A stretch of DNA of 64,000 nt. Origin: Candidatus Gastranaerophilales bacterium (GTDB lineage Bacteria > Cyanobacteriota > Vampirovibrionia > Gastranaerophilales > Gastranaerophilaceae). The notes beneath the pieces were generated by a model. The model was not told where the DNA came from and made no database searches. It saw only the letters and a list, made by a program, of their open reading frames with translations. The stretch covers positions 1 through 64,000 of the forward strand of contig CALUSQ010000001.1 in assembly GCA_944323475.1 (NCBI GenBank). The letters run 5' to 3'. Shown piece after piece: positions 16,388-26,295 of the stretch. A program made the position numbers and the translations under genes. Position 1 is the stretch's first letter. Each line of letters begins with the position of its first letter.

Positions 16388-17980
16388 TTATGCATTCAAT
16401 TTTATATATTTTGCACTTCCAATACCATCAATTGAAGATATTAAAGCGAGAGTATTATCGTCTACTTTACTTCCTGTATTTATAATCATGATAGAAATGT
16501 TGTCCTCACTAGATCTGTTTTGAGCAACATTCATTCTTGTAATATTAATATTTTTATCACCAAGCACTGTTGCTACTTTGGCAACCATGGCAGGTTTGTT
16601 TTCGTGAGGTACAAGCAACATATGTTTTTCCGGTTCTATACTAGCGTTATATCCATTAATTTTAACAATTCTTGGCATATCTTTTGCAATCAAAGCACCT
16701 GAAACTGTATTTGTTTGTGTATCAGTAACAAGTTTAAGAGTTATTGAACCAATATAATCAGTAGAAGTATTAGACTTTGTGGTTGATACATTTAAACCTT
16801 TATTTTTTGCAATTATAGGTGCATTAACATAGTTTACATCATTTACAAAAGATGAAAGAACACCTTTCACTACAGCAGTTTCCAAAGGTGAAACATCCAA
16901 ATCAGCTAATGAGCCTTTAACTGTAATATAAATACCTTTTAAACTGCCTGTGGACATTTGCATAGCCAATTCACCAATATTTTCAGCCAACTGCATATAA
17001 TCTTTTACTGGCTCAAGTTTTTCTGGTTTTAAAGAAGGGATATTAACAGCAGAACGAGCACTACCACCTAAAAGAACATCCTTAATTTGTTCAGCAACAT
17101 CAATTGCAACATTCAACTGGGCTTCTTCTGTGCTTGCACCAAGATGAGGCGTTAAAAGAATATCTCCTTTTGTATTAACCAAAACAGAATCTTTTATATC
17201 AGGTTCATTCTCAAACACATCGACAGCAGCCTGAGCTACTTGTCCTGATTCCAATGCTTCAGCCAAAGCATTTTCTTCAATTATACCACCTCTTGCACAG
17301 TTTATAAGACGAACACCTTTTTTCATCTTTGCAATAGTCTCTTTGTTAATCATATGCAAAGTATCTTTTGTCTTAGGTACATGAACTGTAATATAATCAC
17401 ACAATGGCCATAACTCATCCAAAGATTCAATATATTTTGCACCAAATTTTTCAACAACTTCTTTTGTAGTATAAGGATCATAAACAAAAATCTTCATACC
17501 CAATGCTTTTGCAGCTTCTGCTACGTGATGACCAATTTTTCCAAAACCAATAACTCCAAGAGTTTTACCAAAAACCTCATGTCCCGTAAATTTTGAACGT
17601 TCCCAAAGCCCCTGTTTTGTTGAAGCAGCAGCTTTAGCAATATTCCTTGACATAGCGAGCATTAAAGCAACTGTATGTTCTGCTGCAGCATTAGTATTTC
17701 CATCTGGAGAATTTACTACAATAATCCCATTAGCAGTAGCAGCGTCCAAATCGATATTGTCAACTCCGACACCTGCCCTACCAATAATTTTAAGATTTTT
17801 ACCTGCTTCAATTACCTTTTTTGTAACTTTTGTCTGACTTCTTACCATCAATGCATCATAATCTACAATTGTCTTGCACAATGTTTCTTCATCCATCGTA
17901 GGTAAAATATCAGCCTGTGCAGCCTCTGCAACAATATTTTTTGCTTTTTCATTTATTTTATCAGTAATTAAAACCTTCAT
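16388..17980 (-). CDS. serA: D-3-phosphoglycerate dehydrogenase
   Basis: A 530-residue long-form SerA. The substrate-binding domain comes first, then a Rossmann NAD domain (GVIGFGKIGHHV), the catalytic ARGGIIEE Arg, and the Glu-His pair in LLTPHLGAS. The intervening ASB-type domain and a C-terminal ACT domain (KPAMVAKVATVLGDKNINI) follow. It oxidises 3-phosphoglycerate to 3-phosphohydroxypyruvate, the first step of serine synthesis. In this family the ACT domain is where serine feedback often acts. The gene stands alone here. Confidence 0.96.
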   Translation of the reverse strand: MKVLITDKINEKAKNIVAEAAQADILPTMDEETLCKTIVDYDALMVRSQTKVTKKVIEAGKNLKIIGRAGVGVDNIDLDAATANGIIVVNSPDGNTNAAAEHTVALMLAMSRNIAKAAASTKQGLWERSKFTGHEVFGKTLGVIGFGKIGHHVAEAAKALGMKIFVYDPYTTKEVVEKFGAKYIESLDELWPLCDYITVHVPKTKDTLHMINKETIAKMKKGVRLINCARGGIIEENALAEALESGQVAQAAVDVFENEPDIKDSVLVNTKGDILLTPHLGASTEEAQLNVAIDVAEQIKDVLLGGSARSAVNIPSLKPEKLEPVKDYMQLAENIGELAMQMSTGSLKGIYITVKGSLADLDVSPLETAVVKGVLSSFVNDVNYVNAPIIAKNKGLNVSTTKSNTSTDYIGSITLKLVTDTQTNTVSGALIAKDMPRIVKINGYNASIEPEKHMLLVPHENKPAMVAKVATVLGDKNINITRMNVAQNRSSEDNISIMIINTGSKVDDNTLALISSIDGIGSAKYIKLNA

Positions 17981-18092
17981 AAAATCTCCCCTTAAATAAA
18001 ATATTGTCTATTATTATACACCTGATTACTAAATTTGTACAAATAATCCGGCAGCAAATAATATATGAAGCATTAAAAACAAACATACAAAG

Positions 18093-19934
18093 TTATTTTA
18101 AATAAATTTCTTCAATATTATGTATAACTCCACCCAACTCTGTAGGATGAACATTTCCAAATTTGTTTCTTATTGCTGAAATTCTTATTGGAGAATACAA
18201 GTATATGATTGGCTTTATATCATATACCAGTTGTTGATATTTTTCATAAAGTGCTTTTCTTTTATTAAAATCAAGTTCTAAAGAAGCTTCGTCAAATATC
18301 TTATTTAACTGTTTTTCCCAATCATAAATATCATTATTATCCTCTGGTCTCATTCTCATGTTAAATACATGAAGAGTACCATTTGAGTACCAAACATTTT
18401 TACCGCCATACGGTTCAAGAGGACTACCCGTAAATCCCATAATTACAGCATCAAAGTCATTTGTATTAACAAGCTTACTTACCAATGTATTAAACTCAAT
18501 TGGTTTAAAATTAACAGTCATACCAAGTTCTTCTAAGTCCTGTTTTACCATTACACCAATTGATTCTCTTTCTGTATTGCCTGCATTTGTATACAAATCA
18601 AATTCAACTTTATTGCCATCTTTATCATAAAGCTTTTTATTCTTCCAATAAAAACCTGATTTTTTCAAAAGTTCTTTTGCTTTCTGTATATCTTGAGGAT
18701 GTCCTTTAGAAATTTTTTCATTCAAATATATTGAAGACAAAGGCTCTGGAGTAAACAAAGGAGCAGCAACACCGCTTGCAATATTAAAAACCATATTTTC
18801 TCTATCTAACGCATAGTCTGTAGCTTTTCTAAAATTTATATCGTTAAACCACTTCTGTTTTTTAGGATTGACATAAAATTTACCTTTATCATTTTTTCTT
18901 GTGTTGAGATTATATGCAAAATACATAGTACCTGTATCAGGACCCAGATTGTATATTTTATAATCAGAGAATTTTTCCTTCTCTTTGAAAAGTGTAACAT
19001 TCGAACCTCGAAGACCAACGGTATCAAGCTCTTTTGATTTAAATTTCAAAAGTTCATTGTTTAAATCGCCGACTATTAAAATAATATATTTATCTAAATA
19101 AGGTAATTTTTGACATTTCTCATCCATTACATAATAATTAGGATTTCTTTCATAAACTAGCCTTTGCGCAGGAACATACTCTTTTAGTTTAAAAGCTCCG
19201 CTTGTAACAAAGTCCTTAGGATTAGTATTAGAACTCCAAAAAGAAGCAAAAGCTCTTTTTCCTTGCTTTGTAACAGGTTCAAGAACATGTTTTGGCGCAA
19301 TTGGCACTGAAAGCTGTCTTAAAAAAGGAGAAAAAGGTTTAGGTGTTGTAAATTTTACTGTATATTTATCAACTTTTTCTATTTTAGGCAAGTCTTTACC
19401 AATATACATTGCATCTCTGGTACTTGTATTTCCAAACCCACCAAAAACTATTGTATTCCATGTAAAGTAGACATCATCTGCGGTAATTTCTTTGCCATCT
19501 GACCATTTTAAACCATGTCGAAGCTCAATAATATATGTTTTATTATCAGGTAAAATTTTTATACTTTTAGCCAGTTTAGGTATAACTTCTCCCGTATAGG
19601 CATCTGTGGTAACTAAACCATCAAACATTATATCAGCTGCTAATGAAGATGTGGCATCCATCGAGTTCCAAGAGTTAAAAGTTTTGGGACCTTCTCCAAT
19701 TGTACTGGCAACTAAAATTCCACCGGATTTTCCAGCTGGAGAACGAGACAGCAGATAATCTACACCATTTATCGTTTTTGTTTTAAGCGGATATGGTTTG
19801 TATTCATCAGTAGAATATGAAGATATAGTTTTTTGAGTTGTAATATCATCTGGTCTGTCAACTCTAATACAACTTGTCAATAAAACAAAAACAAAAAGTA
19901 ATATAGAAATAATAAAAATAACTTTTTTCTTCAT
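18093..19934 (-). CDS. Peptide ABC transporter substrate-binding lipoprotein
   Basis: A 613-residue solute-binding protein of family 5 (DppA/OppA type). The N-terminus is a lipoprotein signal with lipobox LLTSC (Cys22). Family signatures include PKLAKSIKILPDNKTYIIELRHGLKWSDGKEITADDV and the later NFRKATDYALDRENMV and KAKELLKKSGF segments. It captures peptides or other large solutes at the outer face of the inner membrane for import. No permease or ATPase genes adjoin it, so its transporter is encoded elsewhere. Confidence 0.9.
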   Translation of the reverse strand: MKKKVIFIISILLFVFVLLTSCIRVDRPDDITTQKTISSYSTDEYKPYPLKTKTINGVDYLLSRSPAGKSGGILVASTIGEGPKTFNSWNSMDATSSLAADIMFDGLVTTDAYTGEVIPKLAKSIKILPDNKTYIIELRHGLKWSDGKEITADDVYFTWNTIVFGGFGNTSTRDAMYIGKDLPKIEKVDKYTVKFTTPKPFSPFLRQLSVPIAPKHVLEPVTKQGKRAFASFWSSNTNPKDFVTSGAFKLKEYVPAQRLVYERNPNYYVMDEKCQKLPYLDKYIILIVGDLNNELLKFKSKELDTVGLRGSNVTLFKEKEKFSDYKIYNLGPDTGTMYFAYNLNTRKNDKGKFYVNPKKQKWFNDINFRKATDYALDRENMVFNIASGVAAPLFTPEPLSSIYLNEKISKGHPQDIQKAKELLKKSGFYWKNKKLYDKDGNKVEFDLYTNAGNTERESIGVMVKQDLEELGMTVNFKPIEFNTLVSKLVNTNDFDAVIMGFTGSPLEPYGGKNVWYSNGTLHVFNMRMRPEDNNDIYDWEKQLNKIFDEASLELDFNKRKALYEKYQQLVYDIKPIIYLYSPIRISAIRNKFGNVHPTELGGVIHNIEEIYLK

Positions 19935-20014
19935 ATCAACAATTTAGCATAAATTTTAAAAAATTTTATACTGTCTTACAGACTAATAAAATTAAAAGCT
20001 ACACAAAAAATCAA

Positions 20015-21436
20015 TTAAAAACGAAAATCTCTTTCGCCCTGTTCAATTTTTATTAAATCCTCTGCTACAGCAGACTTTATTTTTTCTCCGCTTTCAAGAA
20101 TATCCATTTCATGTTGTATAAATTTTTCACCAAGTACTTTTGTTTCAGATGAAGCATAATCTTCAAGATATTCTTTTAATGTAATGATAGCATTTGGATG
20201 ACAGAAGTTGTGAATTTGTTGTTGTTTACAAACTTCCATAAATCTTTCACCTGTTCTACCTGCACGATAACAAGCAGTACAAAAACTTGGAAGATACCCA
20301 AGCTCCATAAGCCATTTTATAACTTCATCAAGAGGACGTCTGTCAGAAACATCAAACTGAGCAGAATCTTCATTATCAGGCATTGGTTTATAGTAGCCGC
20401 CTACACTAGTTTTTGAACCTCCAGACATCTGTGAAATTCCTAATTTTAAAAGACGTTCACGACAAGCTTCTGATTCTCTAGTTGAAATAATCATGCCTGT
20501 ATAAGGTGTTGCTATACGAATACAGGCAACAATCTTTGCAAAAGTGTCATCGTCAATGCCGTTGTCAAAAGCTGAAGGATCAATATCATCAGCTTTTTTA
20601 ATACGTGGAACACTTATTGCATGAGGACCAACCCCAAAAGTAGCTTCAAGGTGTTCTGCATGCATCATCAAAGCAGCAAATTCATATCTGTATAATTCAA
20701 GACCGAATAATACACCTAAGCTTACATCATCAATACCAGCTTCCATAGCTCTATCCATAGCTTCTGTATGATAAGCGTAATTGTGTTTCGGACCTGTTGG
20801 ATGAAGTCTTTCATAGGTTTCTTTGTTATATGTTTCTTGAAATAATACATAGGTGCCTATGCCTGCTTCATGCAATTTTTTGTAGTTTTCAACAGATGTA
20901 GCAGCAATATTGACATTTACACGACGTATTGCCCCATTTTTATGTTTAACAGAATAAATTGTCTTCAAAGACTCTAAAATATACTCAATAGGATTATTAA
21001 CAGGATCTTCTCCGGCTTCTATAGCTAGTCTTTTATGACCCATATCTTGGAGTGCAATTACTTCATTTTTTATTTCTTCTTGTGTTAATTTTTTACGAGG
21101 AATATGTTTGTTTTGATGATGGTATGGACAATATACACAACCATTCACACAGTAGTTTGATAAATATAAAGGTGCAAAAAGAACTATTCTGTTGCCGTAA
21201 TAATCCTGCTTAATTTCCATTGCGAGATCAAAAATTTCTTTATTTTTTTCCTCTATCTCACAGTCAAGTAATACCGCAGCTTCTTTATGAGTCAAACCTT
21301 TTTTTAGTTTTGCTTTTGCAAGAATTTTATCAATTACTTCAATATTATTTTTATTTTTTTCTGCATACTCTAAAGTAGCTAAAACTTCCTCATGGCAAAT
21401 AAATTCTTCAGCCTTATGTGATTTTGGGTTGTACAT
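20015..21436 (-). CDS. hydG: [FeFe]-hydrogenase maturase HydG
   Basis: A 473-residue radical SAM enzyme that cleaves tyrosine to supply CO and cyanide ligands for the hydrogenase H-cluster. The SAM-cluster motif is CVNGCVYC (Cys96, 100, 103). The C-terminal CX2CX22C motif (Cys386, 389, 412) that binds HydG's second cluster is intact and separates it from the related ThiH. The start at 21436 follows a strong GAGGAGAGAGG; an upstream in-frame ATG would place that site inside the gene. No hydE, hydF or hydrogenase gene is nearby. The enzyme indicates anaerobic hydrogen metabolism. Confidence 0.95.
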   Translation of the reverse strand: MYNPKSHKAEEFICHEEVLATLEYAEKNKNNIEVIDKILAKAKLKKGLTHKEAAVLLDCEIEEKNKEIFDLAMEIKQDYYGNRIVLFAPLYLSNYCVNGCVYCPYHHQNKHIPRKKLTQEEIKNEVIALQDMGHKRLAIEAGEDPVNNPIEYILESLKTIYSVKHKNGAIRRVNVNIAATSVENYKKLHEAGIGTYVLFQETYNKETYERLHPTGPKHNYAYHTEAMDRAMEAGIDDVSLGVLFGLELYRYEFAALMMHAEHLEATFGVGPHAISVPRIKKADDIDPSAFDNGIDDDTFAKIVACIRIATPYTGMIISTRESEACRERLLKLGISQMSGGSKTSVGGYYKPMPDNEDSAQFDVSDRRPLDEVIKWLMELGYLPSFCTACYRAGRTGERFMEVCKQQQIHNFCHPNAIITLKEYLEDYASSETKVLGEKFIQHEMDILESGEKIKSAVAEDLIKIEQGERDFRF

Positions 21437-21585
21437 AATAAACCTCTCTCCTCTTAACAACATTATATCACGTAGTTTTCTTATGACACATTAAAAATCC
21501 AAATTCAAAAAAAATAAACTAGATATACATAATTAGCCAACAAAGGTAGTTTTTTCATTTTCAAACAAGCTTTAGTATTTTAACT

Positions 21586-22509
21586 ATGAAAAAAGTTATT
21601 TATATTATTTTAACAATATTAGTTATTATTTTTATTAGCATTCGTGTGTACAAATCACTAACATACACACATATTAATGCAAAATTTAAAGAATTAAGAC
21701 CTTCACATGAAAAATTACCTATTTATTACAAAGGTATTAAAATAGGAGATGCAAAAGAAAAAAAACACACAGATGATTATCAACATACATTAATAAAAAT
21801 GGTTTTATATCCCAAAGACATAAATTTACCTGAAAACGTAAAAGTACTTTTGAAAAGCGAAAAAAGAAATGGCTTTGACAAAGATTATTTAGAAATAATT
21901 TATCCCAAAGAACCATCTAGGAACATACTAAAAAATGGAGCTATCATAGAAGGAAAATCAACTGTGGATTTAAATAACTATTTGAATAATCAAAATCCAG
22001 ATGATTTAGAAACTATCAGAGTAAATCTAACAGAAAGTTCGGAAAATCTAAACAATGCATTGGAAGGACTTGTTATAGTATTTGATTCTTTAAATGACAT
22101 CCTAAAAGAAAATCAAAAAAATATTTATACTTCTTCTGACAATTTAGCTACAACAACAAGAAATTTAAAACAAATTACAACAAAATTTGATAATGCAATA
22201 AAACAAAAAAATCTTAATTCAACAATGAATGATATAAATATTTCAGCTGATAATATAAAAGCAACAACACAAACATTGGAAAAACTAACAGAAAATTTTA
22301 ATAATACCGCAACAAATATAAACTCCGGAACAATGCCACAAGTACAATCAACTTTGTACCGAACAGAATGTCTTATTGCAAACGCAAATGAGATAACATG
22401 CGGAATTAAAAAGACATTAAAAAAACGATTTGGAGGTTTACGACTTCTGTTCGGTAAAGTGATTAATAATAATGATGTAAACACAAACCATTCTGAATGT
22501 TGCGAATAA
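21586..22509 (+). CDS. MlaD/MCE-family protein
   Basis: A 307-residue protein with one N-terminal membrane helix (about 3-22), a divergent MCE domain (about 28-125, IYYKGIKIGDA then VKVLLKSEKR and DYLEIIYP), and a long amphipathic helical tail rich in Asn, Leu and Thr heptads (about 130-260). This is the usual MlaD layout, in which hexameric MCE rings ferry lipids between membranes. No MlaE or MlaF genes adjoin it. Several Cys lie near the C-terminus. No Shine-Dalgarno is visible; TAGTAT sits seven bases before the ATG. Confidence 0.75.
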   Translation: MKKVIYIILTILVIIFISIRVYKSLTYTHINAKFKELRPSHEKLPIYYKGIKIGDAKEKKHTDDYQHTLIKMVLYPKDINLPENVKVLLKSEKRNGFDKDYLEIIYPKEPSRNILKNGAIIEGKSTVDLNNYLNNQNPDDLETIRVNLTESSENLNNALEGLVIVFDSLNDILKENQKNIYTSSDNLATTTRNLKQITTKFDNAIKQKNLNSTMNDINISADNIKATTQTLEKLTENFNNTATNINSGTMPQVQSTLYRTECLIANANEITCGIKKTLKKRFGGLRLLFGKVINNNDVNTNHSECCE

Positions 22510-22559
22510 CTTTTTATGATATATCATAAAAACATACAGCAATGAGGTAAAATGTTTTT

Positions 22560-22892
22560 ATGAAAATTAATGCTATCCCCTCTTTTAAAAATGCATCTGT
22601 TACAACAACTTCTCATAAAAAGCAAAGCTGGCTTGAAAAATTCCATACTGCAACAAAAAACTCTGCAGATATGACAGACACAATTGTTGTTCCAAGAACA
22701 ATCTTTAAAGGATACCTTGGCATAATGAGCGGCACAACTCTTGCAACTATAGGAACTTTGCTTGCAGCAAAAATGCAAAAAACAGCAAAAATACTTTCTA
22801 TATCCGGACTGTTATTATCTTTATACGGTACATATGCATTTGTTCGACCGTTTATAATAAAAGATGCACCGGGTGTTGATAAAACCAAATAA
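22560..22892 (+). CDS. Small two-helix membrane protein, unknown
   Basis: A 110-residue protein. A polar N-terminus (MKINAIPSF, then a Lys/Thr-rich stretch) precedes two hydrophobic segments (about 52-70 and 76-96). No family is recognised. The IPSF segment near the start recurs in the RelA/SpoT-like protein at 36544-37950. TAAAAT (22548-22553) lies exactly six bases before the ATG, suggesting a leaderless transcript. tRNA-Ser follows eight bases after its stop. Confidence 0.6.
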   Translation: MKINAIPSFKNASVTTTSHKKQSWLEKFHTATKNSADMTDTIVVPRTIFKGYLGIMSGTTLATIGTLLAAKMQKTAKILSISGLLLSLYGTYAFVRPFIIKDAPGVDKTK

Positions 22893-22900
22893 TTTAAAAA

Positions 22901-22988
22901 GGAGAGGTGTCCGAGTGGCTTAAGGTGCGGATCTCGAAAGTCTGTGTGCAGCAATGCACCGTGGGTTCAAATCCCACCCTCTCCGCCA
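22901..22988 (+). tRNA. tRNA-Ser (anticodon CGA)
   Basis: An 88-nt tRNA including an encoded CCA. The acceptor arms GGAGAGG/CCTCTCC pair perfectly and the discriminator is G. The anticodon loop CTCGAAA places CGA at 22935-22937. A long variable arm (GTGTGCAGCAATGCAC region) and the GTTCAAATC T-loop identify a type II serine tRNA reading UCG. Confidence 0.95.
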
Positions 22989-23027
22989 TATCTGTGCTAT
23001 TAAATAATAAATAAAAAAGAGTTAAAT

Positions 23028-23336
23028 ATGACAAATATAATCAATTTAAAAGATATTGAATATCTTGATAACACAAATAAAAAACTTATATTTGATAATG
23101 AACAAAGCTCATTAACCTTAATATCTTTTAAAGCAGGCTCTCAAAGAGCTATCCATACAGATGAAAAAGATGAAGTTGCGCAAATTATTGAAGGACTTGC
23201 AGATATAACTGTTGGAAAAAATTCATATCGTTTGAAAACAGGAGAAATGATTATAATGCCAGCAAAAATACCTCATGGTTTAAAAGCTATTGAAAACACA
23301 AAAATGTTACTTCTCCGGCCCAAACACGTACATTAA
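23028..23336 (+). CDS. Cupin-domain protein
   Basis: A 102-residue single-domain cupin. Motif 1 appears as SQRAIHTDEKDEVAQIIEGLADITVG and motif 2 as GEMIIMPAKIPHGLKA. His and Glu residues stand where the metal ligands usually are, better preserved than in the cupin at 10124. Stand-alone cupins of this type bind small metabolites or metals. It lies alone between tRNA-Ser and the MATE pump. Confidence 0.8.
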   Translation: MTNIINLKDIEYLDNTNKKLIFDNEQSSLTLISFKAGSQRAIHTDEKDEVAQIIEGLADITVGKNSYRLKTGEMIIMPAKIPHGLKAIENTKMLLLRPKHVH

Positions 23337-23408
23337 TAAAATAAAAACAAATAGCTTTTTGTTATATTTATATAGTAAAATAAAATCTGTAATAACAGGT
23401 TTTTACTT

Positions 23409-24806
23409 ATGGTTAAAGATAGAACAAAAGATATGACAATTGGAGAGCCGATGAAGCTCATCTTTTGGTTTTCTCTGCCTTTGCTAATCGGTAATATATT
23501 CCAACAATTATATAATATTGCAGATATTGTTATTGTTGGAAGGACATTAGGAATGAAAGCATTAGCCGCAGTCGGTGCAACATCTCCCATATTTTTCTTT
23601 TTAATGTTTGTGATTGTTGGCTTGACAAACGGTTTTTCAGTTATAACAGGTCAAAGGTTTGGCGCAAAGGATATTGTAGGAGTAAAACGTTCAACAACTG
23701 TTTCTACGGTGTTGAGTACAGTTTTTACTCTGGCATTTTCTCTTATCCTTTTGTTTTTTATGAATGTATTTTTAAAATACATGAATGTTCCACAAGACAT
23801 ATACAAAGATGCATACATATACATACAGATTGTTTGTGCAGGATTAATTGTTACCAATATTTATAACCTTATTGCAAATATAGTTAGAGCACTTGGTGAT
23901 AGTAAAACACCTCTTTATTTCTTAATTTTTGCATCTATATTGAATATATTTCTTGCATTACTGTTTATTTTAAAATTCCATTGGGGTATACCTGGATCAG
24001 CAGCAGCCGTAGTAATTTCACAAGCAGTTTCTGCTATACTTTGTCTTATATACGTAAAAAAGAAATTTCCTATTTTACATCTAAAAAAAGAAGACTGGTT
24101 TTTTGCAATAAGAAAAGAATCTATACCATTTGCTATTGAACATTTAAAAGTAGGTATTCCAATGTCATTACAATCTTCTGTACTGGGTATTGGAATATTA
24201 ATAATTCAAAGTGTATGCAATTCATTTGGTGCTGACATAATTGCCGCATTTACTGCGGCCTTGAGAATAGAACAAATTGCAACACTGCCAATGATTTCAT
24301 TTGGTATTGCATTAGCTGCATATACAGCCCAAAACTATGGAGCACTTAATTTCTCAAGAATAAGAGCTGGGGTTAATAAATGTTCTTTGATAAATATTAC
24401 ATTAAGTATAATAATGGCAATTATTATACATTTTTGGGGAAGCGATATTGTAGGTCTATTCATAGGTAAAAAAGAAACACATATAATATCAATAGCCAGA
24501 AGTTACCTTTGGATTAGTACAATTTTTTACTTCTTCCTAGGGCAAATATTTATTTTTAGAAATGCTCTACAAGGCATGGGAGAAGCCTTGCTTCCACTCA
24601 TTGCAAGCATAGGTGAGCTTTTGGTTCGTTCATTTGCAGCTATATACCTAGCTGTAAGATTTAGTTATTTTGGAATATTTTATGCAGGTCCAATTGCATG
24701 GATATTAGCTTCTACTATTATGGCAACAGGATATTATACAAAGTTTTTCAGTATTATGAAAAAAGCTCATAATAAAATTAGACAATCAAAAACTTATAAA
24801 AAATAA
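23409..24806 (+). CDS. MATE family efflux transporter
   Basis: A 465-residue inner-membrane protein with about twelve hydrophobic helices. The opening (DMTIGEPMKLIFWFSLPLLIGNIFQQLYNIADIVIVG) and the internally repeated second half are typical of bacterial MATE exporters, which drive out drugs or metabolites with Na+ or H+. The substrate cannot be deduced. A GH13-like protein gene lies 58 bases downstream with its own likely promoter. Confidence 0.92.
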   Translation: MVKDRTKDMTIGEPMKLIFWFSLPLLIGNIFQQLYNIADIVIVGRTLGMKALAAVGATSPIFFFLMFVIVGLTNGFSVITGQRFGAKDIVGVKRSTTVSTVLSTVFTLAFSLILLFFMNVFLKYMNVPQDIYKDAYIYIQIVCAGLIVTNIYNLIANIVRALGDSKTPLYFLIFASILNIFLALLFILKFHWGIPGSAAAVVISQAVSAILCLIYVKKKFPILHLKKEDWFFAIRKESIPFAIEHLKVGIPMSLQSSVLGIGILIIQSVCNSFGADIIAAFTAALRIEQIATLPMISFGIALAAYTAQNYGALNFSRIRAGVNKCSLINITLSIIMAIIIHFWGSDIVGLFIGKKETHIISIARSYLWISTIFYFFLGQIFIFRNALQGMGEALLPLIASIGELLVRSFAAIYLAVRFSYFGIFYAGPIAWILASTIMATGYYTKFFSIMKKAHNKIRQSKTYKK

Positions 24807-24864
24807 ATCTAATATTGTATTTTTGTCTAATGTCAAATTTAATATATTTTTCTATATTCAATTT

Positions 24865-26205
24865 ATGGAAAAAGAAATATCAAACTGCGTAAATAAACTT
24901 TTAAAAATTAAAGAAAATTCTATAATTCTAAATCCGGATAATTGGACTAAAGCATCTAAAATAAACGGAAAAAATAATGCGAATTTAAAACAATGGATTT
25001 CAAATATACTACCTTATGAATTATTAGAAAGAAGTTTAAAACAAAGCATTGAATCAATAGTCACATTATGCGAATGCACAAAGTTTTATAACATATTTCC
25101 TGATAATATAAAAACACCAGATTATGGAGATAAATGGGGACGTTTAGCCAATTATATAGAAATAAATAATAGAGCAATAGCAGAAATGTATCAGAATAAA
25201 TGCAAAAATGGTATATATAGTGCTATAAAAATACTACCAGCCATACCACCTTCTGCAAAAAGTTGGGCTAATTGCATAATACTATCACAAATTTGGCCCA
25301 ATATATATGGTGATGGCTATAATAAAGATGTAAACGAAGAAAATTCAATTTATGGAATAAAGCTAGGCATAGGCTATAGTCGAAACATAATTGACTACGA
25401 TATATCAGATAAAATTTCGCCTACAGAACAATTTAAGGCATTTAATGACCTAGCTCATTTCAGAGGTATCAAAACAGGATTTAGAACAATAATTTCTGAA
25501 GATCAATTAAAAATTTCACAGCCATACAAAGAAGATACAAACTTTAGATGGGATAATCCAGAACATGTTGAATTATATATTAGAGAAATGGTGAAAATTG
25601 TAAATACAGGATTTGAAGCAATTTTTGTTGATTCTGCAAAACATATAGGAGGATATGACATAGGAAATTATACAGGAGTAGGCGCACTGCCAGAATATTC
25701 ACAAATGCAATACATTACTCAAGAAATAAGAAAAAGGACAGGATGTACAACATTGTGCTTTGTTGGAGAGAAAAGTACTGATGATTTCAATAGATATAAA
25801 ATGATGGGACTAAATGCAGGTACAGGTTTTATTTCATCGGATAATATAGAAGATATAAAGTATTGGTCTAATAAACTAAAATATTCACGAGAATATGCAC
25901 CTGGAGTAGAAGTATCGAATGATAATACAGAAGGAGGAATTACGTACGAAAAGCGCTTAAATAGAATTTATAACTGTCTTTCAGGATTTGAATACGCAAG
26001 CGATAAATTGCCTAGCTTTATGCAAATGGATGATATATTTCCTTTAAGATATGACACAAACACGCATCATCTTATGATGACAAATCCTTCATATTCCCAA
26101 GATGGTACAGCATTAAGTCATTGGAAAGAACTTTTTACAAAAGATGATGGGCAAGATTACAATAAAAAAGTTAGCGAAATTTTTGCAAAATTAATTTTTT
26201 TATAA
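24865..26205 (+). CDS. GH13-like TIM-barrel protein, cytoplasmic
   Basis: A 446-residue protein without a signal peptide. Several segments resemble alpha-amylase-type (GH13) barrels: YSRNIIDYDISDKISPTEQF and LAHFRGIKTGFRTII in the first half, GFEAIFVDSAKH with a candidate nucleophile Asp256, FVGEKS with a candidate acid Glu302, and VEVSNDN with Asp353. The Cys-rich N-terminal ~100 residues are unassigned. The distance from classical members means the activity is uncertain. The ATG at 24865 is chosen. TATATT (24853-24858) sits six bases upstream and no Shine-Dalgarno exists. A TTG 42 bases earlier is less likely. Confidence 0.6.
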   Translation: MEKEISNCVNKLLKIKENSIILNPDNWTKASKINGKNNANLKQWISNILPYELLERSLKQSIESIVTLCECTKFYNIFPDNIKTPDYGDKWGRLANYIEINNRAIAEMYQNKCKNGIYSAIKILPAIPPSAKSWANCIILSQIWPNIYGDGYNKDVNEENSIYGIKLGIGYSRNIIDYDISDKISPTEQFKAFNDLAHFRGIKTGFRTIISEDQLKISQPYKEDTNFRWDNPEHVELYIREMVKIVNTGFEAIFVDSAKHIGGYDIGNYTGVGALPEYSQMQYITQEIRKRTGCTTLCFVGEKSTDDFNRYKMMGLNAGTGFISSDNIEDIKYWSNKLKYSREYAPGVEVSNDNTEGGITYEKRLNRIYNCLSGFEYASDKLPSFMQMDDIFPLRYDTNTHHLMMTNPSYSQDGTALSHWKELFTKDDGQDYNKKVSEIFAKLIFL

Positions 26206-26209
26206 AATT

Positions 26210-26246
26210 AAATCCGCTCCGAAGAAACTGAAGCGGATTTTTATTT
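26210..26246 (+). terminator. Intrinsic terminator after the GH13-like gene
   Basis: AAATCCGCT (26210-26218) pairs with AGCGGATTT (26232-26240) around a 13-base loop and is followed by a T-rich tail. Confidence 0.8.
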
Positions 26247-26295
26247 GGGTTGCATAATACGTAAAATGTAAGTTTTTAAAAGCCTTTGTTATTTA

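Noticed and set aside
20015-21436. Assignment as ThiH (tyrosine lyase for thiamine)
   Set aside because: The C-terminal CX2CX22C cluster motif is present, which ThiH lacks, and no thi genes are adjacent.
22901-22988. tRNA-Ser as an integration site of a mobile element
   Set aside because: No integrase and no repeat of the tRNA 3' end were noticed nearby; the Xer recombinase at 40795 is a housekeeping type.
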